Of a stretch of 64,000 bases of DNA, positions 25,524 to 36,714 are shown piece by piece. The stretch spans positions 4,736-68,735 of the forward strand of contig CAJMLT010000003.1 of assembly GCA_905214325.1 (NCBI GenBank). Reading direction: 5' to 3'. How positions within the stretch are numbered: the first letter of the stretch is position 1; the number at the start of each line of letters is the position of its first letter. A program made the position numbers and the translations under genes. The notes beneath the pieces are model-generated. The model made no database searches and had not been told where the DNA came from. It saw nothing but the letters and a program-made list of their open reading frames with translations. The stretch comes from an uncultured bacterium (lineage in GTDB: Bacteria > Actinomycetota > Coriobacteriia > Coriobacteriales > Eggerthellaceae).

Positions 25524-28181
25524 CTAACCCATTTCGGCAAGCTGGGTTTCGAGTCGTTGATATCGCTCGGTCAGATCGGCAAGCTTCGCCTTATCCTTCT
25601 CTATGATTTCCGGCGCCGCTTTCGAAAGGAATCCGGGATTGGAAAGCTTCTTTTCGAACTTTGCCCGGTCTTTATCCAACGTGGCCATCTCCTTTTCCAA
25701 GCGGGTACGTTCCGCCTGAAAATCAACGAGACCCGTCAAGATGACGAACACCTCGGCACCTTCGGCGAGACACAACGTCGAATCGGTGGGCTTGGCGGCC
25801 TCAACACTCATATCGAGTACCGAAACATTGGCAAGGGCCTTGAAGAGCTCGACCTGTTCTTCGAACAGAACAAGGCTCTCCCGACCATCGGGCTTGACGA
25901 CGACATCGAGGGTCACACGAGGAGAGATGCCGTAACGGGCCCGCGTGGATCGGATACCCGAAACCGCCTGAGTCACCATGGCAAGCGCCCGTTCCGCATC
26001 CTTGTCTATGTAGACGGCAAGGTCGCGGGCATCGGGCCAGGAGGCCATCATGAGAGAAGGTGTTTGCTTCTCGCCGGGAAGTTCTCGGTATATCTGCTCG
26101 GTGACGAAAGGCATGATGGGATGAAGGAGGCGCAACGCCGTATCGAGAACGAAAAGAAGGTTACGCTGACAGACGAGACGATCCTCCCCTCCCGCATTGA
26201 GACGGGGCTTCGAAAGTTCGATATACCAGTCGCAGAATTCATTCCAGAAGAACGCATAGAGCTCACGGGTTATCTCACCGAACTCGAAGTCCTTGTAAGC
26301 CTTGTCGAGCGAAGCCACCAGTGAGGCCAGGCGTGAGAACATCCAGCGATCCGCCGGGGTCGAAGGGTTCGGCGTACCGGGACGGTAGTCCTCCAGATTC
26401 ATCATGACAAAGCGAGCGGCATTGCGGATCTTGTTGGAGAAATTACGACTACTTTCCAATTTACTCTCGTTGAAACGCATATCCTGAGCGCCGGTCACCT
26501 GCATGAGCAGACCGAACCGCATGCCATCGGCGCCGTAGTCCTCCATGAGCTTGAGCGGATCGACACCGTTGCCGCGACTCTTCGACATGGGCTTACCGTC
26601 GGCGGCCATGACCGTCGGATGGATAATGACATCCCGGAAGGGAATTTCATCGGTGAAATACAGCGAGGACATCACCATACGGGCAACCCAGAGGCCCATG
26701 ATGTCACGAGCCGTGGAGAGGACCTGAGTGGGATAGACTTCTTCGAGCGCGGAAGCGTCATCGGGCCATCCCTGCGTGGCGAAGGGCCATAGCTGGGAAG
26801 AGAACCAGGTATCCAGAACATCTTCATCCTGACGAACCGGAGCACCACAGACGGGACAGGTCTCAACATCTTCGAGGCAGGCATCCTCCCACCCGCACGT
26901 ATCACAATAGAACATCGGGATACGGTGTCCCCACCAAAGCTGACGGGAAATGCACCAATCCTTCAGGTTTTCCATCCAATCGAGATAGACCTGCTTCCAT
27001 CGGTCGGGATGAAAACGGATTTCATCCTGTTCCACGACGCGGGCCGCATCCTTCTTGAGGCGATCGACGGCGACGAACCACTGCTCGGAAAGCCACGGTT
27101 CGAGTTTGGTGTGACAGCGATAGCAGGTCATAACCGAATGGTCGTGGTCTTCGACATGATCGAGAAGACCCAACGCCTCGAGTTCGGCAACCACCGCCTC
27201 CCGCGCCTCATCGCGCGTCATGCCGCTGAACTTGCCGTAGCCTTCCACGACGACGGCATGCTCGTCGAAGATATTCACCTGTTCGAGGTCGTTGCGCTGG
27301 CCCATGACATAGTCGTTGGGGTCGTGCGCGGGGGTCGTCTTCACGCATCCGGTACCGAATTCCGAGTCGACGTAGTAGTCGGCGAAGATGGGAATCTCGC
27401 GCCCGACGATGGGGAGCGTGACCTTCTTGCCCACCAAGTGCTTATAACGATCGTCTTTCGGACTCACCGCGACACCGGTGTCTCCTAGCATGGTTTCCGG
27501 ACGTGTCGTCGCGACGACGAGGTATTCAAGGCCATCGACCGGTTCGGTGAGGGGATAGCGCAGATACCACAGATGACCCGACTCATCAACGTATTCCGCC
27601 TCATCGTCGGCGATCGCGGTGGTACAGGAGGGACACCAATTGACGATACGCTTTCCCCGATAGATCAAATCGTCATGATACCAATCGCAAAACACCTTAC
27701 GCACCGCATGGGCGTATTCTTCCGAAAGCGTGAACTTCTCATCGTCGTAATCGCACGAGCACCCCATCGCCTTGATCTGATTGACGATGGTGGTACCGTA
27801 CTCTTCGCGCCATTCATAGCAGGCTTCGAGAAAGGCCTCTCGGCCGATCTCGAGACGGGAAATACCCTCGTCGGCAAGCTTCTTGTCAACCTTGGTCTGC
27901 GTGGATATCCCGGCGTGATCCGTTCCGAGAATCCAACGCGTACGATAACCCTGCATGCGGGCGCGACGGATACAAGTGTCCTGAATCGTATCGTTCAAGG
28001 CGTGACCCATGTGAAGGACGCCCGTCACATTGGGGGGCGGAATGACGATGGTATAAGCCGAAGTGGCCTTTTCGCCGAAACCGGGAGTGCGCGTGAAGTA
28101 ACCCTGCTCCTTCCATGCGTTGAAGAGAGGAGTTTCCCATTCGCTATAGGCCTGACGTTCTTTCTTCTTGTCGGATGCCAT
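25524..28181 (-). CDS. valS: Valyl-tRNA synthetase
   Basis: Class I synthetase of 885 residues. The HIGH motif appears as PPNVTGVLHMGHALND and the KMSKS loop as PMSKSRGNGVDPL. The CP1 editing domain (about 190-340) has the THPAHDPND-type motif as TTPAHDPNDYVMG. Zinc-binding cysteine pairs are in CYRCHTKLEPW and CDTCGW...CPVCGAPV. The C-terminal coiled-coil arm binding tRNA is present (DFQAERTRLEKEMATLDKDR). Starts at MASDKKKERQAYS, following a hairpin that separates it from clpX. No T-box leader is evident. Confidence 0.96.
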   Translation of the reverse strand: MASDKKKERQAYSEWETPLFNAWKEQGYFTRTPGFGEKATSAYTIVIPPPNVTGVLHMGHALNDTIQDTCIRRARMQGYRTRWILGTDHAGISTQTKVDKKLADEGISRLEIGREAFLEACYEWREEYGTTIVNQIKAMGCSCDYDDEKFTLSEEYAHAVRKVFCDWYHDDLIYRGKRIVNWCPSCTTAIADDEAEYVDESGHLWYLRYPLTEPVDGLEYLVVATTRPETMLGDTGVAVSPKDDRYKHLVGKKVTLPIVGREIPIFADYYVDSEFGTGCVKTTPAHDPNDYVMGQRNDLEQVNIFDEHAVVVEGYGKFSGMTRDEAREAVVAELEALGLLDHVEDHDHSVMTCYRCHTKLEPWLSEQWFVAVDRLKKDAARVVEQDEIRFHPDRWKQVYLDWMENLKDWCISRQLWWGHRIPMFYCDTCGWEDACLEDVETCPVCGAPVRQDEDVLDTWFSSQLWPFATQGWPDDASALEEVYPTQVLSTARDIMGLWVARMVMSSLYFTDEIPFRDVIIHPTVMAADGKPMSKSRGNGVDPLKLMEDYGADGMRFGLLMQVTGAQDMRFNESKLESSRNFSNKIRNAARFVMMNLEDYRPGTPNPSTPADRWMFSRLASLVASLDKAYKDFEFGEITRELYAFFWNEFCDWYIELSKPRLNAGGEDRLVCQRNLLFVLDTALRLLHPIMPFVTEQIYRELPGEKQTPSLMMASWPDARDLAVYIDKDAERALAMVTQAVSGIRSTRARYGISPRVTLDVVVKPDGRESLVLFEEQVELFKALANVSVLDMSVEAAKPTDSTLCLAEGAEVFVILTGLVDFQAERTRLEKEMATLDKDRAKFEKKLSNPGFLSKAAPEIIEKDKAKLADLTERYQRLETQLAEMG

Positions 28182-28217
28182 GCTCGCCTTCCTTTTTTAT
28201 CACGTGGTCTTCAAGCT

Positions 28218-28249
28218 GAAAGTGCCCCTTCGTTTCAAGGGACACTTTC
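28218..28249 (-). terminator. Long hairpin between clpX and valS
   Basis: GAAAGTGCCCCTT pairs with AAGGGACACTTTC. The single mismatch is a G-U wobble on the minus-strand RNA, which makes that strand the functional one. Six-base loop, 17 bases after the clpX stop. No T-run follows. Confidence 0.55.
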
Positions 28250-28265
28250 TAACAGGTATGTATGG

Positions 28266-29636
<1,371 letters not shown>

Positions 29637-29641
29637 ACGTC

Positions 29642-30265
29642 CTACGCCTTTTCGTCGGTCGCGAAACGGGAGGTGACAACCTTGTCGACAAGGCCATAGG
29701 CACACGCATCATCGGCGCTCATGAAATTGTCGCGTTCGGTGTCGGCGTTGATCTTCTCCAAAGGCTGCCCGGTACGCTCGGCCAGAATCTTATTGAGCTT
29801 CTCACGGCAATAAGCGATTTCCCGCGCGGCGATTTCGATCTCGGTCTGCTGCCCTTGAGCTCCCCCGGAGGGCTGGTGGATCATGACGCGGGAGTTGGGC
29901 AGAGCAGAACGCTTACCGGGAGTGCCGCAAGCCAAAAGGACGGCGGCCATGGAAGCCGCCTGCCCCAAGCAGATCGTGGCAACGTCACATTTGATGTAGT
30001 TCATCGTATCGAAGATAGCCAGACCGGCGGTGATGACGCCTCCGGGCGAATTGATATAGAGGGAGATATCTTTATCGGGGTCGGCCGACTCGAGGTGAAT
30101 CAGCTGAGCCACGACCGTATTGGCGACGGCATCATCGATGGCCTCACCCAGAAAAACGATACGCTCGTTGAGCAAACGGGAATAGATATCGTAACTGCGC
30201 TCCCCACGGGGAGACTGCTCGACAACGTAGGGGATAAGTGCGGATTGACCGGGATTATAGAACAT
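29642..30265 (-). CDS. clpP: ATP-dependent Clp protease proteolytic subunit ClpP
   Basis: Serine protease forming the 14-mer barrel. I start at the ATG at 30263-30265 ([20 protein letters not shown]), with GTGAGG upstream, giving 207 residues; a GTG 13 codons earlier lacks a good site. The catalytic triad is visible: Ser in [14 protein letters not shown], His in VMIHQPSGG and Asp in TERDNFM. The short N-terminal region is likely processed as in other ClpP. Followed at once by clpX. Confidence 0.95.
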   Translation of the reverse strand: MFYNPGQSALIPYVVEQSPRGERSYDIYSRLLNERIVFLGEAIDDAVANTVVAQLIHLESADPDKDISLYINSPGGVITAGLAIFDTMNYIKCDVATICLGQAASMAAVLLACGTPGKRSALPNSRVMIHQPSGGAQGQQTEIEIAAREIAYCREKLNKILAERTGQPLEKINADTERDNFMSADDACAYGLVDKVVTSRFATDEKA

Positions 30266-30322
30266 GATTACCTCACTTCTTTCGCTCGACTCGCTGACTG
30301 ACACGCATCACCGAATCGATGA

Positions 30323-31708
30323 TTATTCCTCTTCGGCCTTTTCAGCCTTTTTGACGGCCTTTTTGGCAGCAGGTTTCTTTTCTTCCTTCTTCTGAGCGGC
30401 AACCTCGGTGACCTTGGCCTTTTCGACAACGTCAAGCATGGCGTTGGTCCTCAAGACGCCCTCGCGAATAAGGGGAATGCGACCACTTTCACGCCACTCG
30501 GCTTCAACGGCGATGGGATCGTCGACGTCAGCCTTGGCGAATTCGGCGGAAATCTCCTCGTCCGTTGCCGTAAGACCATAATGACGGGCCCAAGCATCGA
30601 GAGCGAGATCCTGTCGGACCAGGTCGGCAGCTTGTTTCTTCATGTCTTCCTTGAACTGCTCAGGGGTCATCTCCATCGAGGAGAGATACTGATCGAAGGA
30701 AAGATTGGACTGGGAGAGCTGACGATAGAAGGACTGGAGCAGATTCGCTTCCTCCAGCTCACACATACCCTCGGGCAAATCACCCTCGATACGCTGCGAA
30801 ACAGCATAGAGACATTCACTTTCCTTACGACGGGGCATGCTGGTTTCCTTCTGCTCCTTGACGCTCGAAGCGATTTTCTCACGCATGTCGGCGAGACTTT
30901 CGAAGCCGAAGGTCTCGATGGCCCACTCCTCGTTGACTTCGGGAAGAATCTTACGCTTGATGACGTCGAGCGTAAGATCGAAGTGGTACTTGCCCTTCTC
31001 ATCACCGAGCGTCATGGCGATCATGGACGTATCGTCGGACAGATCGAGATCGAAGCTTTTCTGCTCGCCCTTCTTCATACCGATGAGTTCGGCGTCGAAG
31101 GATTCGGGGAACAGGTTCGCACCCAATTCATAAAGCCGATTCTCGGCACACAGAGCGGTGACTTCCTTACCCTTCTCGTCGGTGACCTTCATGGTGAACT
31201 CGACGAACTCCTTGGGCTTCACCTTGGTGTTTGCAGGAGCGTCTTTGAAATCATGGTAGTAGTTACGCAACTCCTCGATCTGAGCCTCGATTTCGTCATC
31301 GGTGGCGTCCGTGGTGGGGATTTCCACCTCGACGGGCTCGTAGCTGGTCAGCTCGTAGGAAGGCTTAACCTGAATGGTGGCGGTGAACTTGAAGTCCTTA
31401 CCTTCTTCCACCATATCGGTCTCATACTCGTATTCAGCCTTAAAAAGAGGTACGAGATTGTTCTCGTCGAGGGCTTTGGGGTAAACGTCGTTGACAAGGT
31501 CTTCGGTGACCGTGGCCTTCACCGCGTCGGCACCCAACATATTGTCGATGACGGGACGGGGAGCTTTCCCAGGACGAAAACCAGGAAAGTTATACCTTTT
31601 TGCGAAATCCTTGTACGTGCGCTTGATGCGAGAATCGACATCGGCGGCTTCGATTTCAAAAGCAATCTTAACCTGATTGTCTTTCAGAGTCTCAACTTTG
31701 GTGTTCAC
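30323..31708 (-). CDS. tig: Trigger factor
   Basis: Ribosome-bound chaperone and peptidyl-prolyl isomerase. The start is a GTG at 31706-31708 (VNTKVETLKDNQVK) with AAGGAG upstream; 461 residues. The ribosome-docking signature GFRPGKAPRPVI is at residues 42-53, the FKBP-type PPIase domain follows at about 160-245, and the helical C-terminal arms after that. The last 30 residues are Lys/Ala/Glu repeats (KKPAAKKAVKKAEKAEEE), an extension common in some lineages and probably disordered. The tRNA-Leu gene ends 38 bases upstream on the same strand. Confidence 0.95.
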   Translation of the reverse strand: MNTKVETLKDNQVKIAFEIEAADVDSRIKRTYKDFAKRYNFPGFRPGKAPRPVIDNMLGADAVKATVTEDLVNDVYPKALDENNLVPLFKAEYEYETDMVEEGKDFKFTATIQVKPSYELTSYEPVEVEIPTTDATDDEIEAQIEELRNYYHDFKDAPANTKVKPKEFVEFTMKVTDEKGKEVTALCAENRLYELGANLFPESFDAELIGMKKGEQKSFDLDLSDDTSMIAMTLGDEKGKYHFDLTLDVIKRKILPEVNEEWAIETFGFESLADMREKIASSVKEQKETSMPRRKESECLYAVSQRIEGDLPEGMCELEEANLLQSFYRQLSQSNLSFDQYLSSMEMTPEQFKEDMKKQAADLVRQDLALDAWARHYGLTATDEEISAEFAKADVDDPIAVEAEWRESGRIPLIREGVLRTNAMLDVVEKAKVTEVAAQKKEEKKPAAKKAVKKAEKAEEE

Positions 31709-31746
31709 GAAATCTACTCCTTCTGGGATACAACGTATAGCCGAAA

Positions 31747-31832
31747 TGGTGCGGGTGAAAGGACTTGAACCTTCACGGGGGTTGCCCACCAGAACCTAAA
31801 CCTGGCGCGTCTGCCAATTCCGCCACACCCGC
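31747..31832 (-). tRNA. tRNA-Leu, anticodon UAG
   Basis: The minus strand folds as a class II tRNA: acceptor GCGGGTG/CACCCGC; an anticodon stem CCAGG...TCTGG enclosing TTTAGGT (anticodon TAG); a long variable arm; and the T-loop GTTCAAG. The 3' CCA is encoded. It closely matches the known pattern of tRNA-Leu(UAG). Confidence 0.96.
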
Positions 31833-31893
31833 TTTTCATTCGGATCATCGTCAGCTGCGACGACAACCTCGTAATGATAACAAATAGGCCTAG

Positions 31894-31926
31894 CGTTGTG
31901 CTTAACAATGTGAGAAAAGCACAACG
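31894..31926 (-). terminator. Hairpin downstream of the exported unknown protein
   Basis: CGTTGTGCTT pairs perfectly with AAGCACAACG around a 13-base loop, followed on the minus strand by CTAGGCCTATTTGTT. Probable terminator of the 31961-32746 gene upstream of the tRNA. Confidence 0.6.
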
Positions 31927-31960
31927 GTGCAAGCCGAAACAACGATGGGCGGAAAAAATG

Positions 31961-32746
31961 TCAGAGAGTGGATACGTCCTTAGCGCTGATAACCTTGCTC
32001 GGGGAGACCAGAATGGTACCCACTTCACTTGTCAACGCAGCATCGTTGTAGAAGACATCATCAACAGTGACCCCCATGGGGAAAAGACCCTCATCTTTGG
32101 TGGATATGACGATATCCACTTCGGAACAACACTTCTCGACGAGAGCAAGATCGCTCGCGACCATGATGATGAAGTCGACCTTGGCGTTTTTGTACTCACC
32201 CACGCGTTGTGCGGCATACTCCCTCGTCGCGTTCGTCTCGTCGAGCGAGAAAACACCGAACGAGTATTTACCGGCACGGATGACCGTACGGTTTTTGTAG
32301 ACTTCGGGATGAGCGACATCAAGCACGAATACCGATGCGTCCTTTTCGACGTAGGAGCGTTTCAAGGAATCGACCGTCAATTTCGCCGCTACATCCGTCT
32401 CCTCCTGCGGGACCGCTTCCGAGGCGGTCAACTCGTCCCCTTCGGGAGTCTGCCCGGTCGTTCCCTCCTCGCGAGCCTTCTCGTTGAGCTCGGTAGCGGA
32501 GGCGTCGGCCCCGGACGATGGCGACGAAGTCGAAGCGTCTTTTTTCTGAGTGACGACACCTTCATAGAGAATGGCCGTGTAATCATTCATCTGCCCGGTG
32601 GCGTCGTCGATATTGCTTGCCGCCACATTCCACGAATGACCGATCGAAGCAATATAGAAACCGAGGGCTCCCAAACCGACGACGATGAGGAGCGCGAAGA
32701 AGGCAAGCGCTGTTTTTTCTCTTGAAAGACGTTTCATAGCCACCAT
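31961..32746 (-). CDS. Exported or membrane-anchored protein of unknown function
   Basis: 261 residues. A basic N-terminus (MKRLSREK) precedes one hydrophobic segment (TALAFFALLIVVGLGALGFY), so it is a type II membrane or secreted protein. There follows a low-complexity Ser/Thr/Glu/Ala linker (about 70-120) and a globular domain of about 140 residues (VFVLDVAHPEVYKNRT, VDFIIMVASDLALVEKCCSE, VDIVISTKDEGLFPMG). That rhythm vaguely recalls the calcineurin-like 5'-nucleotidase fold, but the metal-binding His/Asp motifs are absent, so I do not assign it. An ATG three codons after the first may be the real start. It lies downstream of uvrA with a 44-base gap. Confidence 0.7.
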   Translation of the reverse strand: MVAMKRLSREKTALAFFALLIVVGLGALGFYIASIGHSWNVAASNIDDATGQMNDYTAILYEGVVTQKKDASTSSPSSGADASATELNEKAREEGTTGQTPEGDELTASEAVPQEETDVAAKLTVDSLKRSYVEKDASVFVLDVAHPEVYKNRTVIRAGKYSFGVFSLDETNATREYAAQRVGEYKNAKVDFIIMVASDLALVEKCCSEVDIVISTKDEGLFPMGVTVDDVFYNDAALTSEVGTILVSPSKVISAKDVSTL

Positions 32747-32790
32747 ATTCTAGTGGGAACCTCGCTGACGATACCCCACGAATCGACGAA

Positions 32791-35616
32791 TTACAGAATA
32801 CGCCTGAGAAAGCGTCCCGTGTGACTCTCTTTCACACGTGCGATCTCCTCCGGGGTTCCTTCGGCAACGATCGTACCACCGCGGCTTCCCCCTTCGGGAC
32901 CCAGATCGATGATATAGTCGGCGGCCTTGATGATGTCGAGGTTATGTTCGATGACCAACACGGTATTGCCCGAATCGACGAGGCGCTGCAGCACCTCGAG
33001 CAATTGACGGACATCATCGAAATGAAGACCCGTCGTTGGTTCATCGAGAATATAGAAGGTTCTCCCCGTTTGGCGCCGTTGCAGTTCGCTGGCCAGCTTG
33101 ACCCGCTGCGCTTCGCCACCCGAAAGAGTGGTCGCGGGCTGACCGAGACGGATGTATCCCAATCCAACATCATGGAGGGTTTCGAGCTTGCGCTTCAACG
33201 AGGGGATCTTGGAGAAAAAGTCGAGACCTTCGTCGACGGTCATGTTCAGGATATCGTAGACGTTCTTGCCTCGATACGTGACCTGAAGGGTCTCGCGATT
33301 GTAACGCTTGCCCTCACAGACTTCGCAATCGACGTACACGTCGGGGAGAAAATGCATCTCTATCTTCTTCTGCCCATCGCCTTTACAGGCTTCGCAGCGT
33401 CCACCGGCCACATTGAAGGAAAATCGCCCGGGTGCATACCCCCGTGCCTTGCTTTCGGGAGTCGAAGCGAAAAGAGCACGTATGTCATCCCATAGGCCGA
33501 TATAGGTAGCGGGGTTGGATCGCGGGGTACGTCCAATGGGGCTCTGATCGATGTTGATGACCTTGTCGATCAGTTCGGTGCCCATGAGTTTCTTGTACGC
33601 TCCGGCCTTACGATGGGCATGGTTGACGCGATTGGCGAGTGCGGGTGCCAAGGTGTCGGTGATCAGCGAACTTTTCCCCGAACCGGAAACCCCCGTGATG
33701 AGCGTCAGGGTACCCAATGGAATGCTGGCATCGATCCCCCGAAGGTTATTCTCGCTCGCGCCTTTGATTTTGATTGAACCCCGTGCCGGTTTGCGCCGCT
33801 GTTCGGGATAGGGAATGGTCTTTCTGCCGCTCAGATACTGGGCGGTCAAAGACTCTTCGACCTCCATGATTTCGTCGGGCGTCCCCGCCGCGACGACGAA
33901 GCCTCCGTGTTCTCCGGCACCCGGCCCCATATCGATCACGTAATCGGCACTTCGGATGGTATCCTCGTCATGTTCCACGACAACGACGCTGTTACCGAGA
34001 TCCCTCAGATGTTCCAGAGTACCTATCAGGCGTTCGTTGTCCCTTTGATGAAGACCGATCGAAGGCTCATCGAGAATATAGAGAACCCCCATCAAACCCG
34101 CACCTATCTGCGTGGCGAGACGGATGCGCTGCGCCTCGCCACCCGAGAGGGTAGCGGTGGCACGCTCGAGGGTGAGATAATCGAGCCCGACATCGACGAG
34201 AAATTGCAATCGAGCGCAGATTTCCTTGACGATAGGACCCGCAATCTGGTTTTGAACGTCGGAAAACGACAGAGACTGGAAAAAACGCAACGAATCCTGT
34301 GCGCTCATCTCGCAGACTTCGTGAATATTCTTTTCGGCTATCGTGACGGCGAGGATCAAGGGATTGAGGCGTTTGCCACCACACGTCGCACACGCGACGA
34401 TGGAGAAGAACTGCTCGTAGCGTTGACGCTGCTTGTCGGAAGACGCTTCCTTGTAGCGATGCATGACCGCGGCACAGATGCCCTCCCAATCGATATACCA
34501 GTAGGTTTCCCGTCCATCGACGGTTACGTAATCAACGCGAATCTTCTCCCCAGGCGCTCCGTAGAGCATGGCTTTCTGCACCTTGTTGGGGATATCCTCC
34601 CAAGGGGTATCGGGGTCGACTCCGTAATGCAGCAACACGGCGCGCATGACCTGGGGATAATAATTGCCAGTCCGAAAGGGAGCGACGGCACCTTCGGCAA
34701 GGGAAAGAGAGCGATCGGGAATTACGAGACTCGGATCGATCTCCTCACGGCTACCGATTCCCAAACAGTCGGGGCAGGCACCATAGGGTGCGTTGAAGGA
34801 AAAATCACGCGGCTGGAGTTCGTTCATCGAGTACCCGTGTTCGGGGCAGGCCAGAGCAAGCGAGAACACCCGTTCCCGCTCTTCACCGGTGCCATCAATG
34901 AACTGCACCAGCACCCTTGAGTCGGTAAGTTTGATCGCCAGCTCGACCGCTTCGGCGATACGACTCGAAGATTCCGCTTTGATATTCACGCGATCGACCA
35001 CGACGTCGATGGTGTGCTTATAACGCTTATCGAGCTTGACCTGCTCACCGGTGAGCTTGGTGATTTCACCATCGATACGCACACGCGCGAATCCTTCTTT
35101 GGTGAGATCGGCGAAAAGTTTCGTGAACTCCCCTTTGCGCCCCACGACCACCGGGGCCATGATCAAGGCCTTCGTGCCATCGCCGAAAGCGAGAATCTCA
35201 TCAACCACCTGATCGGTGGTCTGCGCCTTGATCTCCCGTCCGCATTCGGGGCAGTGGGGCACACCGACGCGAGCGAAAAGAAGACGCAGATAGTCATATA
35301 TCTCCGTTACCGTGCCCACCGTCGAGCGGGGATTTTTGCTGGTCGTTTTCTGATCGATGGAAACCGCCGGAGACAATCCATCGATGGAGTCGAGATCCGG
35401 TTTACTCATCTGTCCCAAGAACTGACGGGCATAGCTGGAGAGGCTTTCGACATAGCGACGCTGTCCTTCGGCGTAGACGGTGTCGAAGGCGAGAGAACTC
35501 TTCCCCGAACCGGAAAGCCCCGTGATAACCACCAATCGATCACGGGGAATATCAATATCGATGTTCTTGAGGTTATGCTCTCGGGCTCCCCTGATTGCAA
35601 TCTCTGTCTGCGCCAT
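32791..35616 (-). CDS. uvrA: UvrABC system protein A
   Basis: Damage-recognition ATPase of nucleotide excision repair. I start at the ATG at 35614-35616 ([20 protein letters not shown]), giving 941 residues, the family norm; a longer reading from 35709 has no support. Two ABC modules are present, with Walker [15 protein letters not shown] and [14 protein letters not shown], and signatures [12 protein letters not shown] and [12 protein letters not shown]. Zinc cysteines are in [15 protein letters not shown] and CEACKGDGQ...CEVCEGK. No LexA-type box was found in the 138 bases upstream. Confidence 0.97.
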   Translation of the reverse strand: MAQTEIAIRGAREHNLKNIDIDIPRDRLVVITGLSGSGKSSLAFDTVYAEGQRRYVESLSSYARQFLGQMSKPDLDSIDGLSPAVSIDQKTTSKNPRSTVGTVTEIYDYLRLLFARVGVPHCPECGREIKAQTTDQVVDEILAFGDGTKALIMAPVVVGRKGEFTKLFADLTKEGFARVRIDGEITKLTGEQVKLDKRYKHTIDVVVDRVNIKAESSSRIAEAVELAIKLTDSRVLVQFIDGTGEERERVFSLALACPEHGYSMNELQPRDFSFNAPYGACPDCLGIGSREEIDPSLVIPDRSLSLAEGAVAPFRTGNYYPQVMRAVLLHYGVDPDTPWEDIPNKVQKAMLYGAPGEKIRVDYVTVDGRETYWYIDWEGICAAVMHRYKEASSDKQRQRYEQFFSIVACATCGGKRLNPLILAVTIAEKNIHEVCEMSAQDSLRFFQSLSFSDVQNQIAGPIVKEICARLQFLVDVGLDYLTLERATATLSGGEAQRIRLATQIGAGLMGVLYILDEPSIGLHQRDNERLIGTLEHLRDLGNSVVVVEHDEDTIRSADYVIDMGPGAGEHGGFVVAAGTPDEIMEVEESLTAQYLSGRKTIPYPEQRRKPARGSIKIKGASENNLRGIDASIPLGTLTLITGVSGSGKSSLITDTLAPALANRVNHAHRKAGAYKKLMGTELIDKVINIDQSPIGRTPRSNPATYIGLWDDIRALFASTPESKARGYAPGRFSFNVAGGRCEACKGDGQKKIEMHFLPDVYVDCEVCEGKRYNRETLQVTYRGKNVYDILNMTVDEGLDFFSKIPSLKRKLETLHDVGLGYIRLGQPATTLSGGEAQRVKLASELQRRQTGRTFYILDEPTTGLHFDDVRQLLEVLQRLVDSGNTVLVIEHNLDIIKAADYIIDLGPEGGSRGGTIVAEGTPEEIARVKESHTGRFLRRIL

Positions 35617-35754
35617 ACCATTCCCATCCGTTGAGACATCCGAAAATTCGCGACTTCTCATGATAATCCAGAAAAAGCCAGCTGGGAGAAATCTCCAAGA
35701 CACCAACAATCATCGAGTGCGCTCACGCATGAGACAAGCCGGAGCACCGGTCGA

Positions 35755-36714
35755 TCAGGCGCGAGGATGGGCGTGCTTATGGGCTTGCTTGAGGTGTTCG
35801 GGGGTCAGATGGGTGTATATCTGCGTCGTGGAAAGGCTCGCATGCCCCAACATCTCCTGCACCGAACGAAGATCGGCTCCCCCGGCAAGCAAGTCAGTGG
35901 CGAACGTGTGACGCAACACGTGAGGCGAGAGCGTCTCATCCATCCCGGCACGGCGAAGAGCCTCTTTGAAAACAAGACGTATCGCCTGCGTGGTCATCAT
36001 GTTGCCTCGCGTCGAAACGAATACGTAGGGCACCGCGTTTCCGCGGGACAGATCCGGTCTCCCCTTTTCAAGATACAGACGCAGCGAATCGATCCCCAAA
36101 GCATGCATCGGCACGAGTCTCTCCTTGCTCCCCTTGCCGAAAACCTTCACCAAACCCCGATCGAGATCGACATCGGATAGGGTCAGCCGAGAAGCTTCGG
36201 ACACACGGGTGCCACAAGCATAGAGGAATTCGAGGAGGGCCTGGTTGCGATAGTCGAGCGCACGAGGCGGGGTCGGAGATTCGGGATCCACGAAAACCGA
36301 CAGAAGGGCCTTCATATCCTTTTCCGTCACCACGCGAGGCAGAGAGTGAGACTGCTTGGGGCCCTGAAGAACCACGGTCGGATTCACTTCGATATGGCGA
36401 ACCACGACAAGCCATTGGTAAAAGCTCTTTATCGAACTCAGATGACGGTTTACCGTACGACGGGAGTACCGAGCGCGATCGAGATCCGCAAGATAGAGAC
36501 GCAGCTGCTGATGCTTGAGAGCAAGCAACGCGATACGATTGCGCCCGCACCAACGGGAGAATGCCCGAAGATCGCTTCGATAGGCACGTACGGTGTGGTC
36601 GGAAGCATTACGTTCGACGATGAGTGCGTTACAGAATTCCTCGATCAGAAGCGCATCTTCAGGCGAAATGAAAGCATCCGAGGATTCCGAAGCCCCCTCT
36701 CCCGAGAGCATCAT
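35755..36714 (-). CDS. xerC: Tyrosine recombinase XerC/XerD
   Basis: 319-residue site-specific recombinase for chromosome dimer resolution at dif. The N-terminal SAM-like core-binding domain ends near residue 115. The catalytic domain has the full set: Arg in [13 protein letters not shown], Lys in [12 protein letters not shown], HxxR in [12 protein letters not shown], His in [11 protein letters not shown] and nucleophile Tyr in [10 protein letters not shown]. Its start overlaps the trmFO stop as ATGA. Location beside trmFO and dprA is typical of XerC in Gram-positive genomes; XerC versus XerD is inferred from context only. Confidence 0.88.
   Translation of the reverse strand: MMLSGEGASESSDAFISPEDALLIEEFCNALIVERNASDHTVRAYRSDLRAFSRWCGRNRIALLALKHQQLRLYLADLDRARYSRRTVNRHLSSIKSFYQWLVVVRHIEVNPTVVLQGPKQSHSLPRVVTEKDMKALLSVFVDPESPTPPRALDYRNQALLEFLYACGTRVSEASRLTLSDVDLDRGLVKVFGKGSKERLVPMHALGIDSLRLYLEKGRPDLSRGNAVPYVFVSTRGNMMTTQAIRLVFKEALRRAGMDETLSPHVLRHTFATDLLAGGADLRSVQEMLGHASLSTTQIYTHLTPEHLKQAHKHAHPRA

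Noticed and set aside
35617..35754. CGAAAATTCG palindrome upstream of uvrA as a LexA box
   Set aside because: It does not match the Gram-positive SOS box (CGAAC-N4-GTTC type), so SOS control is not claimed.
35755..36714. Xer-family gene as the invertase of a surface-protein switch
   Set aside because: It has the housekeeping XerC context (trmFO, dprA), no flanking inverted repeats, and lies 33 kb from the surface gene.
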